Shown in pieces: positions 17,967 to 26,214 of a stretch of DNA of 45,863 nt. This DNA is from Woeseiaceae bacterium (GTDB taxonomy: Bacteria > Pseudomonadota > Gammaproteobacteria > Steroidobacterales > Woeseiaceae), in the NCBI GenBank assembly GCA_024640315.1, contig JAHEFF010000025.1, positions 1 to 45,863 of the forward strand, written 5' to 3'. Position 1 is the first letter of the stretch. Each line of letters starts with the position of its first letter. Under the pieces are notes generated by a model. The model searched no databases, was not told the DNA's origin, and worked only from the letters and a program-made list of their open reading frames with translations. The translations under genes were made by a program, and so were the position numbers.

Positions 17967-18935
17967 CTAGGGAACGCCGACCCCGTCGAGTACGCCTTCT
18001 ATGACCGAATCCGCGGTAATGCCGTCGGCCTCGGCCTCGAAGCTCATGACCAGTCTGTGGCGTAACACATCAGAAGCGACAGCCTGGATATCTTCCGGGC
18101 CGACATAGTCGCGACCGTTCAGCCAGGCATGCGCGCGTGATGCGCGATCAATGCCCATGCAGGCACGCGGGCTGGCTCCATACATCACCTGCCCCTCAAG
18201 ATCCTTGTTCACGGCACCGGGGTTTCGCGTCGCCACGACGACGTTGACGATGTACTGCTCCAGTTCGTCAGACAGGTGCAGGTTCAGGATTTGCTGACGG
18301 CCTTCCATGATAGTCGCCTCAGACGTTAGCTCCGGCGGCGAGAAAGCGTCGCGTTTGCGTGCCTTCGCCTCGTCACGATTGAGGACGAGAATCTTCCGCT
18401 CATCCTCTGGTGTCGGATAGCCAACCTGAACATGCAGGAGGAAACGATCAAGTTGCGCCTCGGGCAGCGGGTAAGTGCCTTCCTGCTCGATCGGGTTCTG
18501 CGTCGCCATGACCATGAAGAGATCAGGCAATTTGTAACTCCCTTCACCCACGGTGATCTGTCGTTCTTCCATTGCCTCGAGCAGTGCGGACTGTACCTTT
18601 GCCGGAGCACGGTTAATTTCGTCCGCCAGGATCAGGCTGTGAAAAAGAGGTCCCTCGCGAAACTCGAAGGTTCCATCCTGTGGCCGATAGATGTCGGTGC
18701 CTGTCAGGTCGGCAGGCAGGAGATCCGGCGTAAACTGCAGTCGGTGAAAACTGCCCTCGATGCTTTCGGCAAGCACCTTGATTGCTCGCGTCTTGGCCAG
18801 CCCGGGCGCGCCCTCAACGATCAGGTGACCATCACACAGGAGTGCAATCAGCATCCTGTTGATCAGATGCTCCTGGCCGATGATCAGGCTCGCCACGTGG
18901 GCTTCGAGCTGTTGGAATTGTTCTGAGACGCTCAT
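17967..18935 (-). CDS. MoxR-family AAA+ ATPase
   Basis: A 322-residue AAA+ protein. Walker A is EGAPGLAKTRAIK near residue 40, Walker B is LILADEINRAPAKVQSALLEAMEE near 105-125, sensor 1 is MVMATQNPIEQEGTYPLPEAQLDRF, and the C-terminal lid has GASPRACMGIDRASRAHAWLNGRDYV. First gene of the operon, with a 163-bp divergent region upstream. MoxR proteins act as chaperone-like ATPases for metal-dependent or VWA-domain partners; here the partners are presumably the Bat proteins encoded next to it. Confidence 0.95.
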   Translation of the reverse strand: MSVSEQFQQLEAHVASLIIGQEHLINRMLIALLCDGHLIVEGAPGLAKTRAIKVLAESIEGSFHRLQFTPDLLPADLTGTDIYRPQDGTFEFREGPLFHSLILADEINRAPAKVQSALLEAMEERQITVGEGSYKLPDLFMVMATQNPIEQEGTYPLPEAQLDRFLLHVQVGYPTPEDERKILVLNRDEAKARKRDAFSPPELTSEATIMEGRQQILNLHLSDELEQYIVNVVVATRNPGAVNKDLEGQVMYGASPRACMGIDRASRAHAWLNGRDYVGPEDIQAVASDVLRHRLVMSFEAEADGITADSVIEGVLDGVGVP

Positions 18936-19098
18936 TATTCAATAACTCCGAGGGCAAAAACGGCGTGCCATTGTAGTGGTGATGCGCAGTGAGTCCAACT
19001 GGTCTCAGTACATTTGTTTCGCTGTGTGCTGGTCAGGGCCGGACTTTTCGCGATAATGTGCCGTCAAATGGCAGTCAGACCCGCGCACCGGCAGAATA

Positions 19099-19677
19099 TT
19101 GCAGAAATTCCACCTATATCGTTTTCGCGGCAAAAATCCCGCGATCCTCGGCCCAGCCTGCAGTTTGCTCCTGATGTCCGCCTGCAATACACCGAATCCG
19201 CCCGTGACCGAGGAAATCTCCTGGCCCTGTGATGCCGACGGGCGACTCACCGTTGAGCTTTATGGCGGGATTCGCGAGACGCTCAACTGGCAGGCCGACG
19301 ATCTGAATTGCGACGGAATGCCTCGCCCGAATGGCGAAGGTGCGCGCCTGAGGCTGTCCGGTCCGCATGGCGACCGGACCGTCGCCTTTATCCTGGGTAT
19401 CCCTGATCTCAAGCGAGGCGATACAGGCAGAGAATTTCCAACCAATGTGACACTGATCGAAGAAGGGACAGGCCGCTTCTTCAGCACGCAGGACACCAGT
19501 GGTTGCTGGACCGATATCGACAGTCATGTTCCGGTCGATGAAGAAAATCCGGTGGAGTACAGGATCAGCGGCACCCTTTACTGCATATCGCCACTGGCCG
19601 AGCTCTACGGAAACTCGAGCATTGGCTTCACCGAATTGCAGTTCGTGAGCCGGCTCAGGTGGAAGCCGCCCGAATGA
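19099..19677 (+). CDS. Putative lipoprotein, unknown function
   Basis: A 192-residue product. A basic N-terminus (MQKFHLYRFRGK) and hydrophobic run end in LLMSAC, a plausible lipobox with Cys29. The mature part contains four further cysteines (SWPCDADG, LNCDGMP, SGCWTD, LYCISP), which could form two disulfides in the periplasm. No known domain is recognised. The start is a TTG without a clear SD and is uncertain. It is followed by a DUF192 gene with an ATGA overlap, so the two are one operon. Confidence 0.65.
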   Translation: MQKFHLYRFRGKNPAILGPACSLLLMSACNTPNPPVTEEISWPCDADGRLTVELYGGIRETLNWQADDLNCDGMPRPNGEGARLRLSGPHGDRTVAFILGIPDLKRGDTGREFPTNVTLIEEGTGRFFSTQDTSGCWTDIDSHVPVDEENPVEYRISGTLYCISPLAELYGNSSIGFTELQFVSRLRWKPPE

Positions 19678-20141
19678 CATTGCTACGGGTCATCGTAATT
19701 CTCGGTTGCAGCTTGCTGCTGTCAGGGCAGTCCGCCGAGGACGGCGACCTCGATTCAGCCTTTCGCAAGGACACACTCATCGTCTCCGCTGACAAATATG
19801 CCTGCTGGCTCTTCGACGTATATATTGCAAGTTCGAACGCCCAGCGCAGCCGTGGCCTCATGCATGTGCGCGATCTGCCGGAATTCACTGGCATGATTTT
19901 TATCTATAACCAGGCACGCATCCTGTCGATGTGGATGAAAAACACGTACATCCCGCTCGATATGCTGTTTATCCGCGGAGACGGCGCGGTCGCGTCGATT
20001 GCCACGCACACCACGCCCTTGTCACTTGAATCCGTCACGTCCGGCGAACCTGTCAATATGGTGCTCGAACTCAACGCAGGCCTCACGGAAAAGCTTGGCA
20101 TTGGCACGCAGAGCCGCATCGTATTCAACAACCTGGAGTAA
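19674..20141 (+). CDS. Exported DUF192 protein
   Basis: A 155-residue protein with a signal peptide (MTLLRVIVILGCSLLLSGQSA) and the DUF192 core: RSRGLMHVRDLPEFTGMIF, then MWMKNTYIPLDMLFI and a late VLELNAG segment before a short C-terminus. ATG at 19674 overlaps the upstream stop as ATGA, supporting this start over the longer frame from 19659. DUF192 is a small beta-rich domain of unknown biochemical role, often exported. Confidence 0.88.
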   Translation: MTLLRVIVILGCSLLLSGQSAEDGDLDSAFRKDTLIVSADKYACWLFDVYIASSNAQRSRGLMHVRDLPEFTGMIFIYNQARILSMWMKNTYIPLDMLFIRGDGAVASIATHTTPLSLESVTSGEPVNMVLELNAGLTEKLGIGTQSRIVFNNLE

Positions 20142-20209
20142 ACCGTATTCGGCCTGATCTCCCTGCCGCTAGTCGCACCGGGTCTCGCCATCCTGCAATT
20201 GACGTGGGT

Positions 20210-21397
20210 TCAATAAAGGACCGAGGCGATGGATTCGGCCAGGTACTCGACGTTGCCCTCAGTGATGCCACAGACGTTGATGCGGCCGGAATCGACAAGA
20301 TAAATGCCGCGGTCTTGCTTCAGACGGGCGACCTGCTCCGGCGTGACGCCCAGGTAGCAGAACATGCCGCTCGTATGCTCAACATGCGAAAAGTCATGTT
20401 CGGGTGCAGTTTTCTGAAGCGCCTCGACCAACAACTTGCGCATCCCGTTCATACGACCGCGCATTTCCGCCAGCTCCGCCAACCACTCTTCACGAAGATC
20501 TGCGTCGTTAAGGATATGTGCGACGACGGCGCCGCCATGATCCGGTGGCAACGAATACATCGTTCTTACGACATACAAAGCCTGGCTATCCACTGTTTTT
20601 GCAGTAGCCTCATCACGCGCGACAAATGAAAGCGCGCCGACGCGATCACGATACAAGCCGAAATTCTTGGAGCAGGATTGCGTGACTACCATCTCGGGCA
20701 CACGGTCGTACATGAGACGAACGCCGTAGGCATCCTCATCCAGACCTTCAGCAAAACCCTGGTATGCAATATCGATGAAAGGAATCAGGCCACGCTCGGT
20801 AACGAGATCAGCCAACTGGTCCCACTGCGCAACGGAAAGGTCCATGCCGGTCGGGTTGTGACAGCAACCATGCAGGAGAATCAGCTCGCCTTCTTTGGCG
20901 GCAGCCAATGCTTCGAGCATCGCGTCGAAAAGAATGCGATTGCTGTCGGTATCGTAATAAGGATAGGCACGCAGCTTGACGCCAGCTTCGCCGAGTAAGG
21001 GCACGTGATTATTCCAGGTTGGATCACTGACCCACATCACTGCATCCGGGTTTGCCCGAACGACCAGTTCAGCTGCCACCCGAAGTGCGCCAGACCCGCC
21101 AGGTGTCTGCACGGTCGATATTCTGCTGTTGTCCTCTGCGCCTTCTGCAAAGAGCAACTTCTCGATGGCATCACAAAAAACGATGTCACCGCGCGAACCC
21201 AGATAGGCCTTGCTGGCCTGGCTGCCAACCAGCCAGTGCTCTGCTTTCTTTACCGTTTTCAGGATTGGCGTTTTGCCGTCGGCATCGCGGTAAACGCCGA
21301 CCCCGAGGTCGACTTTTTCCGCACGAGCGTCGTTTTGATGTTCGGCGATCAGCTTGAGGATTGCGTCGGGCGATTTCGGCTCGAGTGTTTCGAACAA
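20210..21397 (-). CDS. Aspartate/aromatic amino acid aminotransferase (class I)
   Basis: A 395-residue PLP enzyme of the AspC/TyrB subgroup. TTG at 21397 is the likely start: GGAG lies eight bases upstream and it gives the family's MFETLEPKSPDAILKL opening. Visible elements are GVGVYRDADGKTPIL, TVQTPGGSGALRVAAEL, the Asn/Asp sites in HGCCHNPTGMDLS and FIDIAYQGFAEGLDEDA, the PLP lysine in TQSCSKNFGLYRDRVG, and a C-terminal SGRINVCGI. It moves amino groups between aspartate or aromatic amino acids and 2-oxoglutarate. Which of the two substrate classes is preferred cannot be read with confidence. Confidence 0.93.
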   Translation of the reverse strand: MFETLEPKSPDAILKLIAEHQNDARAEKVDLGVGVYRDADGKTPILKTVKKAEHWLVGSQASKAYLGSRGDIVFCDAIEKLLFAEGAEDNSRISTVQTPGGSGALRVAAELVVRANPDAVMWVSDPTWNNHVPLLGEAGVKLRAYPYYDTDSNRILFDAMLEALAAAKEGELILLHGCCHNPTGMDLSVAQWDQLADLVTERGLIPFIDIAYQGFAEGLDEDAYGVRLMYDRVPEMVVTQSCSKNFGLYRDRVGALSFVARDEATAKTVDSQALYVVRTMYSLPPDHGGAVVAHILNDADLREEWLAELAEMRGRMNGMRKLLVEALQKTAPEHDFSHVEHTSGMFCYLGVTPEQVARLKQDRGIYLVDSGRINVCGITEGNVEYLAESIASVLY

Positions 21398-21452
21398 TGT
21401 AATAACTCCGGAATATTCAGGCCGCGCATTGTACACGGACAGGAAAAGCGGA

Positions 21453-22313
21453 CTATAGAGTGTTGACCGGAATCTTTATGTACGTAATTTCATTATCTTC
21501 CGGTTGCGGCAGCCGGCCTGCCTCAATATTGACCTGGATAGAGGGCAGGATCAGGGCCGGCAAGCCGAGGGCCGCATCACGGGCCTCACGCAACCTGACA
21601 TAGTCCTCGCGGCTGGTCCCGCCGCCAACATGAATATTTTCTTCTTTCTGCTGGCCAACAGATGTTTGACAACAGAGGCCCCGCCCGTCCGGCGGGTAAT
21701 CGTGGCAGAGATAAAGGGTCGTCTCGTCAGGCAGTGCAAACAACTTCTGAATCGAATCGTAAAGCACCCCGGCATCGCCGCCCGGGAAATCACAGCGTGC
21801 GGTTCCCAAATCGGTCATAAACAAAGTGTCGCCAACAAATGCCGCATTGCCGAAAAGGTAGGTGACGCCGTCATTGGTGTGACCTGGTGTACGCATGACG
21901 CCGCAGGTGATCTCACCCAACGCAAATTTCTCATCGTCACCAAACAAGTGATCGAACTGATGGCCGTCTGCTGCAAATGGTGCCTGCAGATTGAAGACGG
22001 GCCCGAAGTGCGCCTGCACATCGCGAATGCCCTCGCCGATCGCGATCTTGCCACCGAGTCGGGCCTTGACGAACTGGGCGGCCGAAATGTGATCGGCATG
22101 AGCGTGCGTCTCCAGAATCCACTCGAGGGTCAGGCCCTCTTTTTCAATGTACGAGACAATTTCTTCGGCAGCTTCCGTGTCCGTTCGTCCCGAGACAATC
22201 GAGAAACCGAGGACGGGATCAATAACCGCAGCGGTTTTCGACGCGGCGTCACTGACAACATACGAAAAGGTGCCACTTTGCGCATGGTAGAAATGCTGGA
22301 TATCAGGGTTCAC
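21453..22313 (-). CDS. MBL-fold persulfide dioxygenase-like protein (ETHE1/Blh type)
   Basis: A metallo-beta-lactamase-fold enzyme of about 286 residues. The metal site is ETHAHADHISAAQF (His70, His72, Asp74, His75), with later histidines in TPGHTNDGVTY and LCHDYPPDGRG and the bridging aspartate in FVGDTLFMTDLGTARCDFPGG. These features and the opening IQHFYHAQSGTFSYVVSD match the ETHE1/Blh group, iron enzymes that oxidise glutathione persulfide to sulfite. I place the start at GTG 22313, with GGAG 4 nt upstream and an 11-nt overlap with the Mpo1-like gene. Another GTG at 22337 is possible. Confidence 0.88.
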   Translation of the reverse strand: MNPDIQHFYHAQSGTFSYVVSDAASKTAAVIDPVLGFSIVSGRTDTEAAEEIVSYIEKEGLTLEWILETHAHADHISAAQFVKARLGGKIAIGEGIRDVQAHFGPVFNLQAPFAADGHQFDHLFGDDEKFALGEITCGVMRTPGHTNDGVTYLFGNAAFVGDTLFMTDLGTARCDFPGGDAGVLYDSIQKLFALPDETTLYLCHDYPPDGRGLCCQTSVGQQKEENIHVGGGTSREDYVRLREARDAALGLPALILPSIQVNIEAGRLPQPEDNEITYIKIPVNTL

Positions 22314-22662
22314 TGCGCTCCAGTTTGCCTGAAGCACGATACTGCTGCCACCAGCGACCCGTTACGACAAACGCCGGAAAAATAAAAAATTGCTCCGTAA
22401 ACCAGCGGCGCAGAAAATTTGCGGGGCCGCTGAAAGGACGTGGCGGCTCTTTTTCCAGCTTGTGCCCACGACCCTGAAGCGCCATTGCGACGACAGCAAG
22501 GCCCATGGCGATCAAGGCGGAAACCCGGTCGTCGTTAGCGATAGAGATGAGCAGCAATACGAATGAACCCACGAACAGCGGGACTGCGAACAGGTGGATT
22601 AGCAGATTGGATCGCCGGGTATGAACTCTTGAATATTCAGACCAGTCAACTTGCACCGTCAA
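22303..22662 (-). CDS. Mpo1-like (DUF962) membrane protein
   Basis: About 119 residues from TTG 22662 (a GTG at 22656 is the alternative). The conserved RRSNLLIHLFAVPLF opening is followed by membrane helices and LQGRGHKLEKEPPRPFSGPANFLRRWFTEQFFIFPAFV, the DUF962/Mpo1 pattern with a GH and EK.PP element. The yeast member Mpo1 is an iron-dependent dioxygenase that alpha-oxidises 2-hydroxy fatty acids; the bacterial role is unproven. The frame is open further upstream through the HiPIP end, but a strong hairpin lies there. It is coupled by overlap to the persulfide dioxygenase-like gene. Confidence 0.82.
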   Translation of the reverse strand: MTVQVDWSEYSRVHTRRSNLLIHLFAVPLFVGSFVLLLISIANDDRVSALIAMGLAVVAMALQGRGHKLEKEPPRPFSGPANFLRRWFTEQFFIFPAFVVTGRWWQQYRASGKLERSEP

Positions 22663-22665
22663 ATA

Positions 22666-22691
22666 CGCCCCGCCCGGATCCGGGCGGGGCG
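22666..22691 (-). terminator. Perfect GC palindrome after HiPIP, also over the next start
   Basis: A perfect inverted repeat with 11 GC pairs and a GATC centre lies 8 nt after the HiPIP stop. It has only a weak T tract on the minus strand (GTATTTG). Its 3' arm contains GGGCGGGGCG, which is also the only SD-like sequence for the TTG/GTG start of the Mpo1-like gene 3-9 nt downstream. It may end HiPIP transcripts, act as a 3'-stabilising stem, or mask the ribosome site of the next gene. Confidence 0.7.
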
Positions 22692-22699
22692 GCAAGCGA

Positions 22700-23023
22700 T
22701 TAAGCTTTCGGCGCCCAGACCGAACACCAACCCGCACTGTTTACGAGTTTGCCGGGGAAGATCTGGCAGGGACGCCAAGCGTCTCCGTCTGCACCCTGGA
22801 TGAGAGCGCAATTAGCGCAATTCTGATCAGCCGCGGGATTTGCGCGCGATGCCGGATCAACTGCACTGGCGTCATGCGTGTATTTCAGCGACTGCGCAAC
22901 CGGATCGCTTTCCTCGATCTTCGGCATGTCCTGGGCCTGTGCTTCTCTGCCCGGACGCACAACCAAACCTGCCGCCGCGACGGCGGACAGCTGCATGAAC
23001 TGACGTCTTGCAATCTTGCTCAA
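22700..23023 (-). CDS. High-potential iron-sulfur protein (HiPIP)
   Basis: A 107-residue precursor. TTG 23023 is chosen because AGGAG lies just upstream. The product begins MSKIARRQFMQLSAVAAAG, a twin-arginine (Tat) signal as expected for folded Fe-S export, ending near REAQAQ. The mature part has the four cluster cysteines in NCANCALIQG, WRPCQIFPGK and AGWCSVWAPKA. HiPIPs carry single electrons in the periplasm at high redox potential, for example to cytochrome oxidases or reaction centres. It diverges from the M61-like gene. Confidence 0.93.
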   Translation of the reverse strand: MSKIARRQFMQLSAVAAAGLVVRPGREAQAQDMPKIEESDPVAQSLKYTHDASAVDPASRANPAADQNCANCALIQGADGDAWRPCQIFPGKLVNSAGWCSVWAPKA

Positions 23024-23380
23024 GGGACTCTCCTCATATTTCTCAGAAAATTCGTGGCCCGGTACCAACAGGGGCGACGGGTATATTAATCGATCTTGAA
23101 CGATCAGCGTAGCGCTTTCCCTTGTTGCGAATGGTTCGCATTCCCACTAAATCTCAACAATATGCGCCTGCTAATCGATCGCGAAATTATACCGATCCAA
23201 CCTGAACGGCAGCCAAACAGATCGACCATGTGCAGCGCTGAACGGTGGTTTAGCCCGGCAGCGCGCGACCAGCCGGCCCCAAAATGTGAACGCAATCACA
23301 AACACATGCTCAAAACAGTTCCGGCTCCCGCTACTCCTGCATAATTGGCGCCATATCCGGCACGGGCGACTGATACACAC
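23024..23380. promoter_or_regulatory. Divergent HiPIP / M61-peptidase intergenic region
   Basis: About 357 bp with no convincing gene; frames here are short and of poor composition. It must hold both promoters. The only clear regulatory motif is the perfect CRP-type palindrome at 23285-23300. I cannot assign -10 and -35 boxes with confidence. Confidence 0.5.
23285..23300. promoter_or_regulatory. CRP/Vfr-type binding site
   Basis: TGTGAACGCAATCACA is a perfect TGTGA-N6-TCACA palindrome, flanked by AAA on the left and AAC on the right, matching the CRP consensus half-sites. It lies 81-96 bp upstream of the proposed GTG start of the M61-like peptidase and about 260 bp upstream of HiPIP. A CRP/Vfr/Clp-family activator site for the rightward gene is likely; no such regulator is encoded in the window. 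Confidence 0.7.
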
Positions 23381-24841
23381 GTGAATAAAGACAGGCTGGC
23401 GAACCTCGGGAAATTGACTATGCTGCTGGCGCTCTGGCTAAACGCGTCGGCGTCTGCCGGGCCCGTCACTCACTACTACACGGTAACCGTTGACTATTCA
23501 TTGACCTGGCTCTGGGTTGAGGCTCGATTTACACACCCGGTCGACAGTATCGCCGCCCGCTCGAAGAATGCCGCAAAGTATTTGCTTGACGTTCGCGGGT
23601 GCGACGAAGATCCGGGAATCCGCCTGCGAAACCGGCGCATGATGCTCCCGGCGGATGGCATCCGGTGCCTGAATTACACAGTCGACCTGAAGCGCGTGGC
23701 CAACGAATTTCGCGAAAGCAGCGACCTTTCCAGTAACAACATCGTTGCCTCACCGGCATATTGGTTATGGCGCCCCGAACTCTTCGGTAATGCACAGATA
23801 CAGGTTGACTTCCGCCTCCCGGAAAATATGCAGGTATCCGTCCCGTGGCAGGAAGCTGACAGAAGCATCAACCGATACGTTCTCAGTCACTCGCCTGAAA
23901 GCGCCTACTCACCCGCGATATTCGGTCAGTTTGACTACCGGGAGATAGAAGTGCCGGGCGCAATCCTGCGGGTAAGCCTTCTCGATGTGGAAGCAGACAT
24001 AAACAACGACGCCATATTTGATTTTGTGCAAGCGACTGCAACGGATGTCAGTCTTGCATACGGGCGTTTTCCGAACCCGTCTCCGCAGGTGATGGTTGTC
24101 CCGATCAGCAACAGCCGGTCTTCGGAACCGGTGACGTTTGGCAGGGTCGTTCGCGACGGAGGCGAAACCGTCGAATTGTTTATCAATGCGGAAGAGCCGC
24201 TGAAGAACCTCCTCGGCGACTGGAAAGCAACGCATGAATTCAGTCACCTGATGCTTCCGTACCTGCGCAGTGAGTATCACTGGATTTCAGAGGGATTCGC
24301 GCAGTATTACCAGAATGTATTGCTGACCCGTGCTGGCGAATACGACGATGAGTACGCGTGGCAGAAACTTTATGCCGGGTACGAGCGCGGACGAAAATCA
24401 CGGCCGGAACTTTCGCCTAACGCGGCGGCCGCAGGTGCAGCACGATCAGCGCGTATGAAAGTCTACTGGAGTGGCGCTGCACTGGCGCTGATGGCAGACG
24501 TCACTCTCCGCGAGCGCTCCGGTGGGGAGGAGTCACTCGACTCGGTCCTTGGGCGCTTTCAGGAGTGCTGTCTGCCGTCCCAAAAAGTATGGACCGGCCC
24601 CGAGTTCTTCGCCAGGCTCGACTCTCTTGCGACCGAGCCGGTTTTCATGCCGCTTTACCATCGCTACGCCGACACGGCCGGATTCCCCGATACGAGCGAG
24701 GTGCTGGGGCGCCTTGGCCTCAGGGTCAGCGACGACCAGGTAACCATCAGGCGAAAGGCTGAGCTGCAGGAGCTTCGGAAGGACATTCTCCGCACCTACG
24801 CCCCAGTCGCGCAGTGGCGTGGACAGCTCGCTACCAACTGA
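23381..24841 (+). CDS. M61-like exported zinc peptidase
   Basis: A protein of about 486 residues. GTG at 23381 gives a signal peptide (MNKDRLANLGKLTMLLALWLNASASAG); the open frame begins earlier, at TTG 23345. The zinc-binding HEFSH is at about residue 285 in WKATHEFSHLMLPYL, with the third-ligand Glu in WISEGFAQYY 19-20 residues later, the gluzincin layout of M61 glycyl aminopeptidases and M1 relatives. The upstream beta-rich half fits the M61 N-terminal domain loosely. It is secreted or periplasmic; substrate unknown. The CRP-type site upstream suggests carbon-linked control. Confidence 0.75.
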   Translation: MNKDRLANLGKLTMLLALWLNASASAGPVTHYYTVTVDYSLTWLWVEARFTHPVDSIAARSKNAAKYLLDVRGCDEDPGIRLRNRRMMLPADGIRCLNYTVDLKRVANEFRESSDLSSNNIVASPAYWLWRPELFGNAQIQVDFRLPENMQVSVPWQEADRSINRYVLSHSPESAYSPAIFGQFDYREIEVPGAILRVSLLDVEADINNDAIFDFVQATATDVSLAYGRFPNPSPQVMVVPISNSRSSEPVTFGRVVRDGGETVELFINAEEPLKNLLGDWKATHEFSHLMLPYLRSEYHWISEGFAQYYQNVLLTRAGEYDDEYAWQKLYAGYERGRKSRPELSPNAAAAGAARSARMKVYWSGAALALMADVTLRERSGGEESLDSVLGRFQECCLPSQKVWTGPEFFARLDSLATEPVFMPLYHRYADTAGFPDTSEVLGRLGLRVSDDQVTIRRKAELQELRKDILRTYAPVAQWRGQLATN

Positions 24842-24894
24842 ACGCATTCCTGACATCGCGATATACTGGCCAGCCAATTTGAGGCGTTACCATC

Positions 24895-25737
24895 ATGACC
24901 GGCGGCAGCCGCAAAATTGAAATCAGCAGGGTCGATATCTCGAAAGGAATCGTGGTATCCGATGTCGTTGCTGTTGAGGAGCCGCTCGAAATCCAGGTGG
25001 CCTCATCAACTGCCAGCGGTGCGGCGGCCAAATCTGTTTCGATCACAATGCGAACGCCAGGCAACGATCCTGAGCTGGCATTGGGATTCCTTTTTACCGA
25101 AGGCATTATTCGTTCAATGGACCAGGTCGTTTCCGTTTCCCACAGAGGCGAGCCTGTGCCTGATTCCGGCGCTCAGAATATTGTACGCGTGGAGATTGCG
25201 CCGCATGTTGATCTGAACCTGGACAGGCTCGAGAGACATTTCTACACAACCTCGAGTTGTGGGGTTTGCGGCAAAGCATCACTGGACGCGCTGCGGCTAA
25301 CCGGGCTGGACTCGCTGGAAAAACATGCTTTTGTGGTATCTCCGGAAACTCTGCTGGCGTTGCCGGCCGCCGTCCGCGAACATCAACCGGTCTTCGCGGA
25401 GACCGGTGGTTTACATGCAGCGGCGTTATTTGGTCCGGATGGTGAAATTGAGTTCGTCCGGGAAGACGTCGGGCGGCATAATGCGACGGACAAGGTCATC
25501 GGCGCACTTTTTGAACAAGGTGAATTACCGGCGAACGGCATGGGTCTGTTCGTATCGGGCCGGGCAAGTTTCGAGCTAATGCAGAAATCACTGGTGGCGG
25601 GAATACCATTGCTGGCAGCGGTCGGAGCACCATCAAGCCTCGCCGTCGACTCTGCAAATGAATTCGGCATGACGCTCGTGGGATTCCTGCGCGACGGTAC
25701 CTTTAACATTTATGCAGGCGCTGAACGGATAAATTAA
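24895..25737 (+). CDS. fdhD: Formate dehydrogenase accessory sulfurtransferase
   Basis: A 280-residue FdhD. It transfers sulfur from a cysteine desulfurase to the molybdenum cofactor of formate dehydrogenase. The essential cysteine loop is present as TTSSCGVCGKASLDAL (CxxC, about residues 121-124), followed by FAETGGLHAAALF, VREDVGRHNATDKVIG and FVSGRASFELMQKS. ATG 24895 has GAGG upstream. It is first in the operon, 4 nt ahead of fdsG, whereas in the best-known fds operons the fdhD homologue (fdsC) comes after fdsA. Confidence 0.96.
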   Translation: MTGGSRKIEISRVDISKGIVVSDVVAVEEPLEIQVASSTASGAAAKSVSITMRTPGNDPELALGFLFTEGIIRSMDQVVSVSHRGEPVPDSGAQNIVRVEIAPHVDLNLDRLERHFYTTSSCGVCGKASLDALRLTGLDSLEKHAFVVSPETLLALPAAVREHQPVFAETGGLHAAALFGPDGEIEFVREDVGRHNATDKVIGALFEQGELPANGMGLFVSGRASFELMQKSLVAGIPLLAAVGAPSSLAVDSANEFGMTLVGFLRDGTFNIYAGAERIN

Positions 25738-25741
25738 AACT

Positions 25742-26209
25742 ATGGCAACGAAGTACGACAAAGCAATCGCGTCAGAACTCATTCAGCAATTCGGCGCCAG
25801 GCCGGAGATGCTGGTGCAGGTGCTGCATGCCTTCGTCAAACGATACGGCTTCATCAGCAAAGAAGCGATTCGCCAGATTGCCGCTGAATTGAATCTCTCC
25901 CGGGCAGAAGTGCACGGCGTCGTCAGCTTTTATCACGATTTCAGGACTGAAGCGCCGGGCGAACATATCCTCAAGATCTGCCAGGCCGAGTCTTGCCAGG
26001 CGATGGGCAGCCGCGAACTGACTTCGCATGCAGAGAGTACTCTGGGTGTTGCTATGCACGGAACCACCAGCGACGGCAACGTAACGCTGGAACCGGTTTA
26101 CTGCCTGGGAAATTGCGCCTGCTCTCCGGCGGTAATGGTCGACGACAAGGTTTACGGCAGAGTTGATACCGAAAAGCTCGACGGACTCATCAACGAGTGC
26201 GGAGGCTAA
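25742..26209 (+). CDS. fdsG: NAD-dependent formate dehydrogenase gamma subunit (NuoE-like)
   Basis: A 155-residue NuoE-like subunit carrying a thioredoxin-fold [2Fe-2S] cluster. Ligands are in CQAESCQAMG (CX4C) and CLGNCACSP (CX3C). A helical start includes HGVVSFYHDFRTEAPGEHILKICQ. It relays electrons from the FdsA/FdsB part toward NAD. Short spacing to fdhD and fdsB shows one operon. Confidence 0.94.
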   Translation: MATKYDKAIASELIQQFGARPEMLVQVLHAFVKRYGFISKEAIRQIAAELNLSRAEVHGVVSFYHDFRTEAPGEHILKICQAESCQAMGSRELTSHAESTLGVAMHGTTSDGNVTLEPVYCLGNCACSPAVMVDDKVYGRVDTEKLDGLINECGG

Positions 26210-26214
26210 GCGAT

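Noticed and set aside
21504..22385. A 293-codon plus-strand frame
   Set aside because: Fully antisense to the persulfide dioxygenase-like gene, with no recognisable motifs.
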